Assembly: GCA_025024175.1 (NCBI GenBank)
Contig: QCXZ01000064.1
Location: 25,540,286 to 25,604,285 of the forward strand
Reading direction: 5' to 3'
Length of the DNA stretch: 64,000 nt
Source: Rhyzopertha dominica
Taxonomy: Eukaryota > Arthropoda > Insecta > Coleoptera > Bostrichidae
Each line of letters begins with the position of its first letter. Position 1 is the stretch's first letter. Of the stretch, positions 60,401-64,000 are shown one piece after another. The position numbers and the translations under genes are program-made. The notes under the pieces are model-generated. The model saw only the letters and a program-made list of their open reading frames with translations, made no database searches and had not been told where the DNA came from.

Positions 60401-61212
60401 TTTACTTTGTGAAACTGTGTAAACTGGATACCTACTAATAAAAAACATCAAGGCAAGTGTGAATTATTTCAGACAAAAAATGGTTCCTTCATTATCATTG
60501 ATTTGCAATAAATATTTTTATTTGATAAAATTTTAAACTAATCTAATTTGATGACTCTAATAACATATTGTCTATCATTTGAAATGATAATAAGTAATAA
60601 CTCTACTAAATAGAAAATTTTTACCGATTCTGGTTTTAGCAAATCATTTAACAATAAAGTAACCTACTTGTGGTTGTGGTAAAAAATTAGCTTCTTTTGT
60701 ACTTGTCTTTTTGTCACAATCTTTCTACTAAAAAGTAGATAACATGACTTCTTACTTTTATATAGTGTGGATCTATACTTTCACTCAATAGACAACAGCA
60801 TAATGAACTATGCTATTTATTTAAAATCAATTTTAGAATTACAGAAGGCTACAGTACCTATCATCTAAAACTCTTGAATGCAATCAAGAGAAAGAAAATT
60901 CAAAATAGAGAAATTACAAAATTTTAATACTTACTCGTTTAAAGTATTGACAAAACACCTAAGTACCTCTTCCCTTATTTTAGCATTCTTATGGCTCAAG
61001 CCTGGGGACAATTTTTCAAACAATGCTTGTGGTGTAAGGACTGTCCTTTCCAAAAGCTTTAGTATTAATAAATGGGCTTTCTCTCTAACTGTATCTCTAG
61101 CGTCCCCTAAACGATCTAACACTACTGGTAAAACTGTTTGCAGATAAGGTCGGAAATCATGGCCTAATCTGTCAACCAAATATGTTATAACCTCTATTCC
61201 ATTGCTGGAAAC
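30218..61212 (-). CDS. CLASP: CLASP, CLIP-associating microtubule plus-end protein (20 coding exons, N-terminus outside)
   Basis: Exons: 61212-60935, 60285-60029, 57955-57830, 57761-57610, 57549-57313, 53063-52807, 52749-52553, 50741-50649, 50568-50443, 46800-46711, 46637-46348, 42755-42612, 42476-42414, 40923-40501, 37451-37034, 34434-34243, 34160-34019, 33966-33789, 33732-33526, 30412-30218. All borders are GT-AG and the phase chain is unbroken: 4065 nt, 1354 residues plus stop. Using numbering from 61212, TOG1 covers about 1-165, TOG2 about 225-440, the Ser/Arg-rich linker with SxIP motifs about 440-750, TOG3 about 771-1000, and the C-terminal CLIP-interacting domain about 1115-1340. CLASP binds tubulin through TOG repeats, is carried by EB1 through SxIP motifs, promotes microtubule rescue and stabilises kinetochore and cortical microtubules. 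Drosophila chb/mast/orbit is the orthologue. The first 70-80 residues are missing (upstream exon beyond the window or not found). Confidence 0.96.
30661..32937. mobile_element. Palindromic TIR element in CLASP intron, split by a THAP element
   Basis: Left arm starts CCGCATTATGTGGGCAACCT (30673) and the right arm ends with its inverted form (AGGTTGCCCACATAATGTGG, about 32906-32925). Homology continues inward (ACTATTTTACAGTATAAC, GAGAAACAGTTT, GTTGATATAATT) and resumes after the inserted element at 32062 (ATTATTTGACATGGAAGC, ACTTTTTTAATAAATGTTTT). Without the insertion it is a long imperfect hairpin of about 1 kb. No transposase is seen. Confidence 0.75.
30829..32061 (+). mobile_element. THAP-bearing TIR element, copy A
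   Basis: It starts AATTGGGTATT and ends AATACCCAATT. Subterminal inverted blocks follow inside (CCGCCAAAACGC and GTGACGTCAAGTGTCATGTAAA against TTTACAAGACACCTGACGTCAT and GCGTTTTGGCAGTCCC). The middle encodes a THAP-like segment: GKQNKCCFVHG, IPRDYQRMKKLF and SLFFCCEDHLN, then an intron-like gtaagt...ttatag junction before LEEDMKNDMR. Stops break the frame. It is nested in the element at 30661-32937. Confidence 0.75.
33001..33525. other. CLASP intron 19 remainder
   Basis: No exon or repeat recognised between the palindromic element and exon 19. Confidence 0.4.
33526..33732 (-). CDS. CLASP: CLASP exon 19 (CLIP-interacting domain)
   Basis: 207 nt. It encodes VVKKAEKCAAAMASVFP, VLVPLIQT-type helix VLNILVPLIQTGLYPSLQG, and DDDLKNIMPGLIK, matching VRAAEEAASTLASS and PGLLQGYDN. 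Confidence 0.95.
33789..33966 (-). CDS. CLASP: CLASP exon 18 (CLIP-interacting domain)
   Basis: 178 nt. It encodes KLLRILIDNLSVKDVAIQSV, LDTLTEIFKRKEL and LRVLNAHCEENKD, matching vertebrate LRVLREILRNQPARF and TLEAHKDSHKE. Confidence 0.94.
34019..34160 (-). CDS. CLASP: CLASP exon 17 (start of C-terminal domain)
   Basis: 142 nt. It encodes DDEEIMKQCLENCVIDN and PEKLRLLTEVKNMIQKDRIA, corresponding to the ELLKELSNHNERVEERK region. Confidence 0.92.
34243..34434 (-). CDS. CLASP: CLASP exon 16 (linker before CLIP domain)
   Basis: 192 nt of hydrophilic, Asn/Ser-rich sequence (TTSQDSGISQMSVGNDV, HHHESINISGINGINESDIG). It is the least conserved part; the exon call rests on borders and phase. Confidence 0.85.
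34560..36890 (+). mobile_element. Penelope-like retroelement, degenerate (CLASP intron)
   Basis: Plus-strand pieces in order: FTKTDKGNTLVALNKDKYLE (about 34795-34860), LRKLNYPIRPVVS (about 35045), NLFPSVPPNETLTLVNNML (about 35250), YFSFNDKIYSTKQGLILGNP and VSPLLAKIFMDN (35385-35470), LNFLDLSITK (about 35545). The 3' end GATGAAGCTACGGTGTTAGT then GAAACGTG (36836-36864) is typical of the family. Several stops and frameshifts make it dead. It sits antisense in the intron between CLASP exons 15 and 16. Confidence 0.8.
37034..37451 (-). CDS. CLASP: CLASP exon 15 (end of TOG3 and linker)
   Basis: 418 nt. It encodes VLNYITSLCN, KSVDLRNAAKNCLVALWNCN and TMMLAELPQEQEEIA, then a Ser/Pro linker (SSEPGSPLLGGSPKAMSPTS) and QEEIYRSLRKTTAEIQNYSY, matching vertebrate EEIYSSLRGVTEAIQNFSF. 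Confidence 0.96.
37452..38475. other. CLASP intron 14, exon-proximal part
   Basis: AT-rich, with no recognised content apart from low-complexity stretches. Confidence 0.4.
38476..39360 (+). mobile_element. Penelope-like 3' fragment with GIY-YIG domain
   Basis: The frame 38476-38766 includes LSFIGNISSQIRKFLCS, NNMRTNLVRNKNPLDSLDKC and YELHCGGCP. After a frameshift it continues VGKTYRSFGKTIKEHLYS and NHIKDTNHTFDISSNFRI. This is the cysteine-bearing GIY-YIG endonuclease of Penelope-like elements. The tail GAGCCCGAAGATGACAGG (39304-39321) follows. No reverse transcriptase is left. Confidence 0.75.
39610..40310 (-). mobile_element. Penelope-like 3' fragment, opposite strand
   Basis: The minus strand encodes YISETSRYIKTRLSEHIHCI, HSAVAIRQHETGHNISFDNV, then SVLAKAPLLTTRKFEEAIEI and NNLNHEDGYHLS, the GIY-YIG domain and the characteristic region after it. 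Flanking blocks at 39622-39660 and 40259-40300 are inverted copies (ACCGTGTCTG...TTTTGGAATA against TATTCCAAAACC...CACGGTCT). They may be terminal repeats or duplicated coding-end sequence. Confidence 0.75.
40501..40923 (-). CDS. CLASP: CLASP exon 14 (TOG3)
   Basis: 423 nt, phase 0 both ends. It encodes DINEIIALCASTAWQERKDG, LTQNELRHLTEIFTRMF, DLHDWLYVLLQRIFLKLGTD and FLVDGTQTPTTKVKI, the well-conserved third TOG domain. Confidence 0.97.
40924..42413. other. CLASP intron 13
   Basis: No repeat or exon recognised. A short direct repeat CAGGTAGCAATCATACAGG lies near 41665-41695. Confidence 0.4.
42414..42476 (-). CDS. CLASP: CLASP exon 13 (63 nt)
   Basis: 63 nt, phase 0 both ends, acceptor ttctttgccag, donor gtacgt. 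It encodes SYSWSGSQQRLSSRDMWEPC plus Arg. It is short and frame-neutral, so it could be a cassette exon. The splice sites are strong. Confidence 0.8.
42612..42755 (-). CDS. CLASP: CLASP exon 12
   Basis: 144 nt, phase 0 both ends. It encodes SPRRGMRSLENHSDDSETSS and VCSERSFDSY, matching vertebrate DASSVCSERSYGS. Confidence 0.95.
42984..44287 (+). mobile_element. THAP-bearing TIR element, copy B
   Basis: Closely similar to copy A over its whole length, with the same AATTGGGTATT/AATACCCAATT ends and the CCGCCAAAACGC and TGACGTCA subterminal blocks. The THAP-like frame reads GKQNKCCFVHGYKSTSVSTA (about 43321-43380), VPRDYQGMKKLL after a frameshift, FFCCEDH, an intron-like segment, and LKEDMENYMRFTLIEENVI (about 43574-43630). 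It lies in the CLASP intron between exons 11 and 12. Confidence 0.78.
43315..43770 (+). pseudogene. THAP-domain gene remnant inside copy B
   Basis: A Cys pair near the N-terminus (NKCCFVHG), a VPRDYQ segment, and CCEDH give the C2CH spacing of a THAP zinc finger. The (F)NLEEDMxNYxRF motif after it recurs in insect THAP proteins. The segment between gtaagttttatt (43508) and ttgttatag (43573) looks like a spliceable intron. Frameshifts and a stop after KIFL inactivate it. Function as transposase or host-derived passenger cannot be told. Confidence 0.6.
44288..45959. other. CLASP intron 11, unrecognised part
   Basis: Open frames such as 44653-44886 give unfamiliar hydrophobic translations. No splice-bounded exon or repeat supported. 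Confidence 0.35.
45960..46260 (+). mobile_element. LINE reverse transcriptase fragment
   Basis: Translations give NRLFKFLEKQRVI, then QSGFRSGKSTEVAIIQM and LALDNNEV, then VFINFTKAFDTV. These are the QxGFRxGxST and F-x-K-AFDTV blocks (RT motifs 2-3) of a non-LTR retrotransposon. Frameshifted and truncated at both ends. It lies antisense, just downstream of CLASP exon 11 in the gene's own direction. Confidence 0.7.
46348..46637 (-). CDS. CLASP: CLASP exon 11 (Ser/Arg-rich, second SxIP)
   Basis: 290 nt. It encodes SRSGSPSSRLAYMYNRS, RRLSSGIPRSTTGSREASRE and a run of SR/SP pairs, then RILQQSREAESALEDAL. SGIP (about residues 636-639) is the second SxIP motif, in the same place as SKIPRSQGCSRE of vertebrates. 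SP/TP sites around it are candidates for GSK3/CDK control, as in vertebrate CLASPs. Confidence 0.95.
46711..46800 (-). CDS. CLASP: CLASP exon 10 (linker)
   Basis: 90 nt. It encodes RPRKSIDNTQSPERTGRTRN and GNGVSQSQ, matching vertebrate TPDNRGRSRAKVVSQSQ. Confidence 0.9.
47386..48942 (-). mobile_element. Tc1-like DNA transposon, full length but dead
   Basis: Terminal inverted repeats of about 100 bp share CTGGGGAGCATAACTATA and AGTTTTTCTTC(A/G)CCAAATG and are flanked by TA-rich target sequence. The minus strand carries transposase pieces in order: MSHGKYLSDMEKGKILAVWD (start about 48492), ISKWTIGRALKKSE-type helix VSKWTIGRALKKSEH, NFTIKP, then NNLDGPDGFNCY and RREPEFCFKTKLWRW. The frame is broken by stops, and part of the SPDxxPIENLWG block kept in the copy at 1-610 is deleted here. 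It lies in the CLASP intron between exons 9 and 10. Confidence 0.82.
48522..48665. mobile_element. MITE nested in the Tc1-like element
   Basis: 144 bp with inverted ends: CCGTTGCACAAACCATGGTT at 48522 and AACCATGCTTTGTGCAACGG ending at 48665. Extended matching covers GGTTAACYAGACCCCC. It sits in the 5' region of the Tc1-like copy, just outside the transposase start, so it inserted after that copy. Confidence 0.8.
48943..50234. other. CLASP intron 9 remainder
   Basis: AT-rich. No exon or repeat identified except the candidate micro-exon just beyond its end. Confidence 0.4.
50235..50255 (-). CDS. CLASP: Candidate 21-nt CLASP micro-exon
   Basis: Between exons 9 and 10, a 21-nt segment lies between acceptor atgctgtag and donor gtattt. 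It enters and leaves in phase 1, so it could be included or skipped without changing frame, adding about seven residues (GEVAQR core). The linker region of CLASPs is known for alternative splicing. It is not counted in the 1354 residues. Confidence 0.35.
50443..50568 (-). CDS. CLASP: CLASP exon 9 (linker)
   Basis: 126 nt. It encodes KGRRSNSAIDLQAAQRAKVR and AQYAAMARHKIASG. The S-x-S-A-I-D block matches the RSRSDIDVNAA region of vertebrate CLASPs. Confidence 0.88.
50649..50741 (-). CDS. CLASP: CLASP exon 8 (linker with first SxIP motif)
   Basis: 93 nt. It encodes STENLSTLQRAPSLPRSY and RQRSGIPVLSRES. SGIP in a basic context is an EB1-binding SxIP motif (about residues 524-527). Both neighbours join in phase 1. 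Confidence 0.88.
50860..51640 (+). mobile_element. LINE reverse transcriptase remnant
   Basis: Plus-strand pieces: LHFGKCLVIPVCKSGEKQNV, NYGPICIQTSMDKFLKVL, then WLASYFKDRSQQVKVSG, SVPQGSHLGPI and FINDIVLVA, then NEWCVNNKLLFNLKKC. The order matches RT motifs of jockey-type non-LTR elements (P-x-x-KSG-x-x-x-YRPIS, GVPQGSxLGPLLFxLFINDI). The catalytic YADD is not intact. It lies antisense in the intron between CLASP exons 7 and 8. Confidence 0.78.
51900..52330 (-). mobile_element. Tc1-like transposase fragment, different family
   Basis: The minus strand gives CILFTDESRF-like FTDESRFNL (first catalytic Asp), SGSMHRVVHHSKRL, then EILQVFVLPYTDFGEDFLFM and HDNASTHTLKITQRLLND (second Asp), and a decayed DANPMEYV. 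The sequence differs clearly from the family at 1-610 and 47386-48942. No terminal repeats identified. Confidence 0.7.
52553..52749 (-). CDS. CLASP: CLASP exon 7 (end of TOG2 and Ser-rich linker)
   Basis: 197 nt. It encodes RAFRGFREHFPDQAEVL and SLEPTYRKALQGEL, then a poly-Ser run (LCLSSSSSSG) leading into the disordered linker. Confidence 0.95.
52807..53063 (-). CDS. CLASP: CLASP exon 6 (TOG2)
   Basis: 257 nt after a 4.2-kb transposon-filled intron. It encodes IIATAGHLTVRYVLQYIHNP, PLERHVSLLQEAIKKGIADA and DPEARLTSR. Confidence 0.95.
53110..54080 (+). mobile_element. Pogo/Tigger-like transposon remnant
   Basis: It begins ATACAGTAGACATTTGTTAT, AACGATGGACC, a TIR style common in pogo/Tigger elements. 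MSKCKSLTGDE follows at about 53297. Later frames give LVPANMT, LCFIGKAQLPQYF and IIGHNSPAHH (about 53890-54050), matching the LxxIGKxxxPRxF and DNxPAH region of CENP-B-like transposases. Heavily mutated. Several 'n' positions near 53765-53820. Confidence 0.55.
54170..54960 (+). mobile_element. LINE reverse transcriptase 3' fragment
   Basis: The frame reads FADDINLISSAGNCADLMIA (catalytic FADD at about 54231), CQANKLILNQEKTSKIIFTT, RVRFFGVTLDARLTQEPHIN, then QVPEKVLLTAYYALFQSVAS. These are RT motifs 5-7 and the thumb of a non-LTR retrotransposon. The 5' part is missing and stops occur later. It lies antisense in the intron between CLASP exons 5 and 6. Confidence 0.78.
55030..55340 (-). mobile_element. 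Mariner transposase fragment
   Basis: The minus strand encodes AAFSLVHDPSYCPDFAPFDY plus HF, a recognisable version of the mariner block H-P-x-Y-S-P-D-L-A-P-x-D-Y-H-L-F, with the third catalytic Asp in FDYHF. Preceding sequence (SVVTYCSCNTDV) is decayed. No ends identified. Confidence 0.6.
55697..56790. mobile_element. Foldback TIR element with ACAGGGTGTCCCAT ends
   Basis: Left end ACAGGGTGTCCCATTTTCGT and right end ACGAAAATGGGATACCCTG are inverted. Homology between arms runs inward for several hundred bases (AGGGTATCTCGGTAA, TGTCGAAACC, CGTCTTTTGTTTTAAAGCCA, TAACATTTCTTCAGTT, TTTTGGAATTATTC), so nearly the whole element folds into a hairpin. No transposase motif is seen. Its ends are like those of the element at 10481-11449. 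Confidence 0.75.
56432..57246. repeat. Tandem duplication of the foldback right arm (404-bp spacing)
   Basis: The stretch from AATTCCA...AGTAAAAATA through AAATTCCTAGAAAAATTCAC occurs twice in direct tandem (about 56432-56838 and 56841-57246), nearly identical over 400 bp. The second copy ends 66 bp from the donor-side end of CLASP exon 5. It carries an extra right terminus, so the element has one left and two right ends. Confidence 0.85.
57313..57549 (-). CDS. CLASP: CLASP exon 5 (TOG2)
   Basis: 237 nt, phase 0 at both ends. It encodes LKRIRSLVVAGAVDFEEF and the highly conserved KDLRSQVVREACVTIAFL and LINLIQNSAK. Confidence 0.96.
57610..57761 (-). CDS. CLASP: CLASP exon 4 (start of TOG2)
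   Basis: 152 nt. It encodes AGAIDEHTFVKSFEDVPTVQ, YSPREISEEL and DWNKRIDA, corresponding to human GAVDEEDFIKAFDDVP and DWEQRVNA. Confidence 0.94.
57830..57955 (-). CDS. CLASP: CLASP exon 3 (TOG1-TOG2 linker)
   Basis: 126 nt. It encodes DEVDRAIMQK and a basic, Ala/Ser-rich linker (KKPVLGSAIKRPAAAIRSAG) typical of the segment before TOG2. Confidence 0.92.
58001..59020. other. CLASP intron 2, region upstream of the nested GILT gene
   Basis: AT-rich. It must include the promoter and transcription start of the intronless GILT gene, but no TATA or initiator can be assigned with confidence. No repeat recognised. Confidence 0.35.
59046..59780 (+). CDS. GILT: GILT-like thiol reductase (gamma-interferon-inducible lysosomal thiol reductase family)
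   Basis: A single uninterrupted frame of 244 codons on the strand opposite CLASP, wholly within the CLASP intron between exons 2 and 3. An N-terminal hydrophobic segment (about residues 5-27) gives a signal peptide or anchor. The active site YYEALCPDS has Cys70 and Ser73, the CxxS form seen in many insect GILTs instead of vertebrate CxxC. The GILT signature CQHGxxECxxNxxxxC is intact (Cys115, Cys122, Cys130). Further conserved parts are FVPTVEVNG (about 203-211) and QECADQ. GILT reduces disulfides of proteins in lysosomes, and insect members act in immunity and redox control. Residue 148 is unresolved ('n' at 59489), where Cys or a small residue is expected. An ATTAAA lies at about 59864. Absence of introns suggests a retrocopy or ancestral intron loss. 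Confidence 0.93.
   Translation: MRLTAKLVLLLTAGILMLKLVHFFISIPKNLPTQFENLNVDVDAEKLEVKVKKTINQGKINVTVYYEALCPDSKNFIKQQLIPVYEMIPGMLRIQLVPYGKAETTESNGEINFSCQHGQAECDANKIHACVIQNTQEDSFLQVRYVAXMIKDISRPYTVAQECADQMNVNYDNIVNCIESQHASLLLKAHGEKTHSLYPRISFVPTVEVNGKQLSRQQIMKNFLKELCEFFENRPDECPPILPR
60029..60285 (-). CDS. CLASP: CLASP exon 2 (end of TOG1)
   Basis: 257 nt. It completes NE|HGAQTVTISKFIPDI, then SVTVRDTAFATLVDLYKHVG and SRFDEVREAGELLPTA, the end of the first TOG domain. Confidence 0.95.
60286..60934. other. CLASP intron 1 of window
   Basis: No repeat or exon recognised between the two TOG1 exons. Confidence 0.4.
60935..61212 (-). CDS. CLASP: CLASP exon 1 of window (TOG1)
   Basis: 278 nt, phase 0 start after acceptor gttttag, donor gtaagt. 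It encodes VSSNGIEVITYLVDRLG, VLPVVLDRLGDARDTVREKA and the HKNAKIREE helix of TOG1. An alternative acceptor six bases inside (tttccag) would drop two residues and keep frame. Confidence 0.93.
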
Positions 61213-64000
61213 CTAAAACATAATTATATAGATAAATAAAAAATTTACTAATAATACATATATATACAAGAAAATGAAAAAAGGTATCTATGTTATTAGA
61301 GCTTGAATAGCAACTTACACAAGCATATACGAGAACACAATATATGAGAGCTGTTTTTTTTTCAACCCCTGAAGGGTTATAAAAATCCTTTACATAAAAA
61401 ATTATTTTATTATTCAAAGTTGTGGAGTCTAATTCATTTTTCTACAAAATTGAAAAAACAATGGTGAACGAAAGCACGCCTCTTTGTTCATTACACTCGT
61501 AAATCAAAAGTCACGTTGGTGGCACAGTTCCTTGAAGAGGGCATCTAAAAGCCTATATTATGATATGACAAATGCTTCAACGGTTTTGGTTATGTGGTAG
61601 AGAAATGAGTAGGACTTTGCACAACTTTTAATAATGAAATATTTTTTCATGTAAATGGGTCTTATTTTTATAATCCATTTGAGGTTAAAAAGAAAACAGC
61701 TTTGCATAATACAAACAATAAAGTAGACAAATTCACTGAAGAAATAAAAATCACAGAAGGTAATGAAAAACAAAATAAGTTAAAACCCAAAAATATTTTA
61801 TGGAACAAAAATTCATAATCATGATGAATTAGAAAGTGAACATTTTTGGTGATCTGAAGAAGTATAGTTGTTTTTTCAATATTTGAATGCATGATGCTGT
61901 ATATGCAGAAATGCCACAATACACTGCTAATTGAAAAGTTACCATATAGGATATATTTATTATATAGGATTATATTTATATAGGAGTACGAGTGGCAGCC
62001 TTAAACAGTACACACAAACTACCACAATAGTCGATTTTCTTGATTAATTGTAACAGGTCATTCCTTACCGTGAATTATTTCTGGTCGCATTAAGTGCAGA
62101 CAGAAATGAAGCATCCAAAATGTTTACTCTGACATAATTAAATGTGCTTTTTACAAGAGGATGGGCTAATTAACTTGAAAGCGTTCGCAAGCGCTTAATC
62201 ACCGATGGGAAACGCTTCGGTTTTGTTGGGAAGAAGTGTCACTTGTTTAATAACACAGTACGGAGCTTTCGGATATNAACAATTCCGTAAAGCTGTTACA
62301 GCCAAATATATCTGACTGCAAAAAAATGTCGCTCAAACACGCACAGTGCACTTAAATGGCACCATAACAATTCTTGTAAAAATATAATTGGGTGACAAAT
62401 CAGTTAATTTTTGTAATGGATAGTTTATACACCACTACTTTATGCTTGATTTTATGATAAAAATAAACATCTTATACATGGAAAAAGTTATAATGAAGCT
62501 TTCTTATATGAAAAACTAAAAATCTAGTGAATCTAGTGTTTTAGCATATAGAATTCAACACATGGCTGCAATATCAATATGTGCTTAAATAGTATATGAA
62601 AAACCAGGTTTTTATATAGGTCTTCTTTAACTATCCTTAAATTCTTTTTTGTCAGAAACTATAGTAATAGTTAATACCCATGTCTGTATTATAAGAATTT
62701 GCAGCTTTGCTGCATTAATATGAAATACGATAACGTTTATAAGATTAATTTCATGTAAGAAATTAAATATTTAGCTTTATGCAATATGTTTAAAAATAAA
62801 CACAGACTGTTAATACCGTATGAATTTTAGTTATAACAATTAATTAATACCAGTAGCATCCATGCATATTCGAAAAAAATTAATATTAATATTTAATTGA
62901 TAATACAGTGAGAGATCCAGGATTCTGATATGACTTATCAGCTTACATCATATCAATCAGTTTTGTTTTACACAGAGATAACTAAATCTATTATTCAATA
63001 TTTTAAATAAATACTAAGGTTAAAAGAAAACCTGATATGCATTTAACGTTTAGTTTACAGTAAACAAATATGGGTGACATCATTCAATTACCGCACATTA
63101 CAAATGTTTATCTGATTTGTCATTACCATGTAGCAAATAAAAATATAATTACTCCCGACACTCACTATTTCATGTATGGCATGGACATACTGATAAGTGA
63201 CTTCTAAATTAAAAGGTTACATCATAGGGTTTTAAGGTGGCATTGCCAAGGTCAATAAAACTTTCTTAACAATAGCATATGATTGTTTAATGGAACACAC
63301 CTAGTATAATTAAATTAATAGAGAAAAGCGAAGCAGAACTAAGATGTTAACATTTGACGATTGTTAGGTTAATTAATTATAACAACTTAAAATGCAAATT
63401 TACTTTTCTAGTAGCTTACATACACTTCATCACTGGTAACATCATCCAAAGCTAAAATTACTGTCACACACTGCTGGTCACAAACTGCATGAACTCATTT
63501 TGTCCGATTATATCCGAGTATTTTAATAGCATAAGTACCTAGTGTCTAAAAATACATGTCTATTTGGATCCAAGAGACAGTGAGATTTAAAAACACAGTG
63601 CATTTATCCCTGTTGCTAGGATACCAAGCAAAAACCAAATAAAGCAGAACAGCAGCACTCTCAAGTGTTTTAGAGAGTGAACGGAAATAGAATTTTATTT
63701 AAGATGCAATAAACAGTTAACGGCAGGATTACCAAATGCAGAGGTTATTCAACTTGGCGTCCAAAATCGACCATACTCACAGTTTAAAGAAACTCAAAGC
63801 CCAATTGCACTACTCTCGAGCGCAACTAGAAGGACAACTATTATTAATGTGGCACATAGATAGCATGCCCAGTCAACCTAAGCAGCAATTATTGTTATTT
63901 AGTTCCTCCCTCATAAGAAGTTAATCATAGTGCAGGATTAATAATAATTTGGTCTGTGTGACATTCCATAACCTTCCTCAAGCAGTAATTATGATAACAT
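61213..64000. other. CLASP 5' intron or upstream region, N-terminal exon not found
   Basis: The phase-0 acceptor at 61213 requires an upstream exon for the first part of TOG1. I checked minus-strand donors at about 61313, 62065 and 63165, and none is preceded by a TOG-like frame. Short open frames (61558-61919 minus, 63736-63924 plus) have no recognisable product. Confidence 0.4.

Noticed and set aside
61172..61417. Minus frame extending CLASP exon 1 upstream
   Set aside because: It reads through the splice acceptor at 61213 into intron; its upstream residues do not resemble TOG1.
63736..63924. 62-codon plus-strand frame near the right edge
   Set aside because: Gln/Leu-rich, no recognised domain, no context.

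Overview
The window is AT-rich animal DNA with split genes, GT-AG introns and a dense load of decayed transposons. The protein matches point to an insect. A beetle is plausible from my impression of the CLASP and Penelope-like sequences, but the species cannot be fixed from sequence alone. Scattered single 'n' positions show a draft assembly.

Left third (1-23 kb). A truncated Tc1-like element sits at the left edge. A minus-strand gene for a secreted zona pellucida (ZP) domain protein follows (five coding exons, 8464 to 3600; its 3' end lies further left or was not found). About 12 kb then has little recognisable content (8.5-20 kb), apart from a TIR element at 10.5-11.4 kb and a perfect 80-bp hairpin at 19.2-19.4 kb. 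Next come a tRNA-Lys(CTT) gene at 20251 and a compact three-exon minus-strand gene (22824 to 21568) for a 147-residue four-helix membrane protein that I read as the heme transporter HRG1/SLC48A1.

Middle (23-30 kb). This holds a broken Penelope-like retroelement, a degenerate THAP-domain gene, a 104-bp tandem duplication and repeats.

Right half (about 29-64 kb). One large minus-strand gene, CLASP (the CLIP-associating microtubule plus-end protein; Drosophila chb/mast/orbit), occupies about 31 kb. I assembled 20 coding exons from splice sites with a fully consistent phase chain: 1354 codons plus stop. Only the first part of TOG1, encoded to the right of 61212, is missing. Its introns hold Penelope-like, LINE, Tc1, mariner, pogo/Tigger and hairpin elements, and two copies of an unusual THAP-coding TIR element. 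An intronless gene for a GILT-type lysosomal thiol reductase lies on the opposite strand inside the intron between my exons 2 and 3.

The CLASP exons give TOG arrays, two SxIP end-binding motifs in the Ser/Arg-rich linker, and the C-terminal CLIP-interacting domain. GILT and HRG1 are both expected in endolysosomes; the others are independent of each other. No bacterial-type operons, CRISPR arrays or intact transposons were seen.
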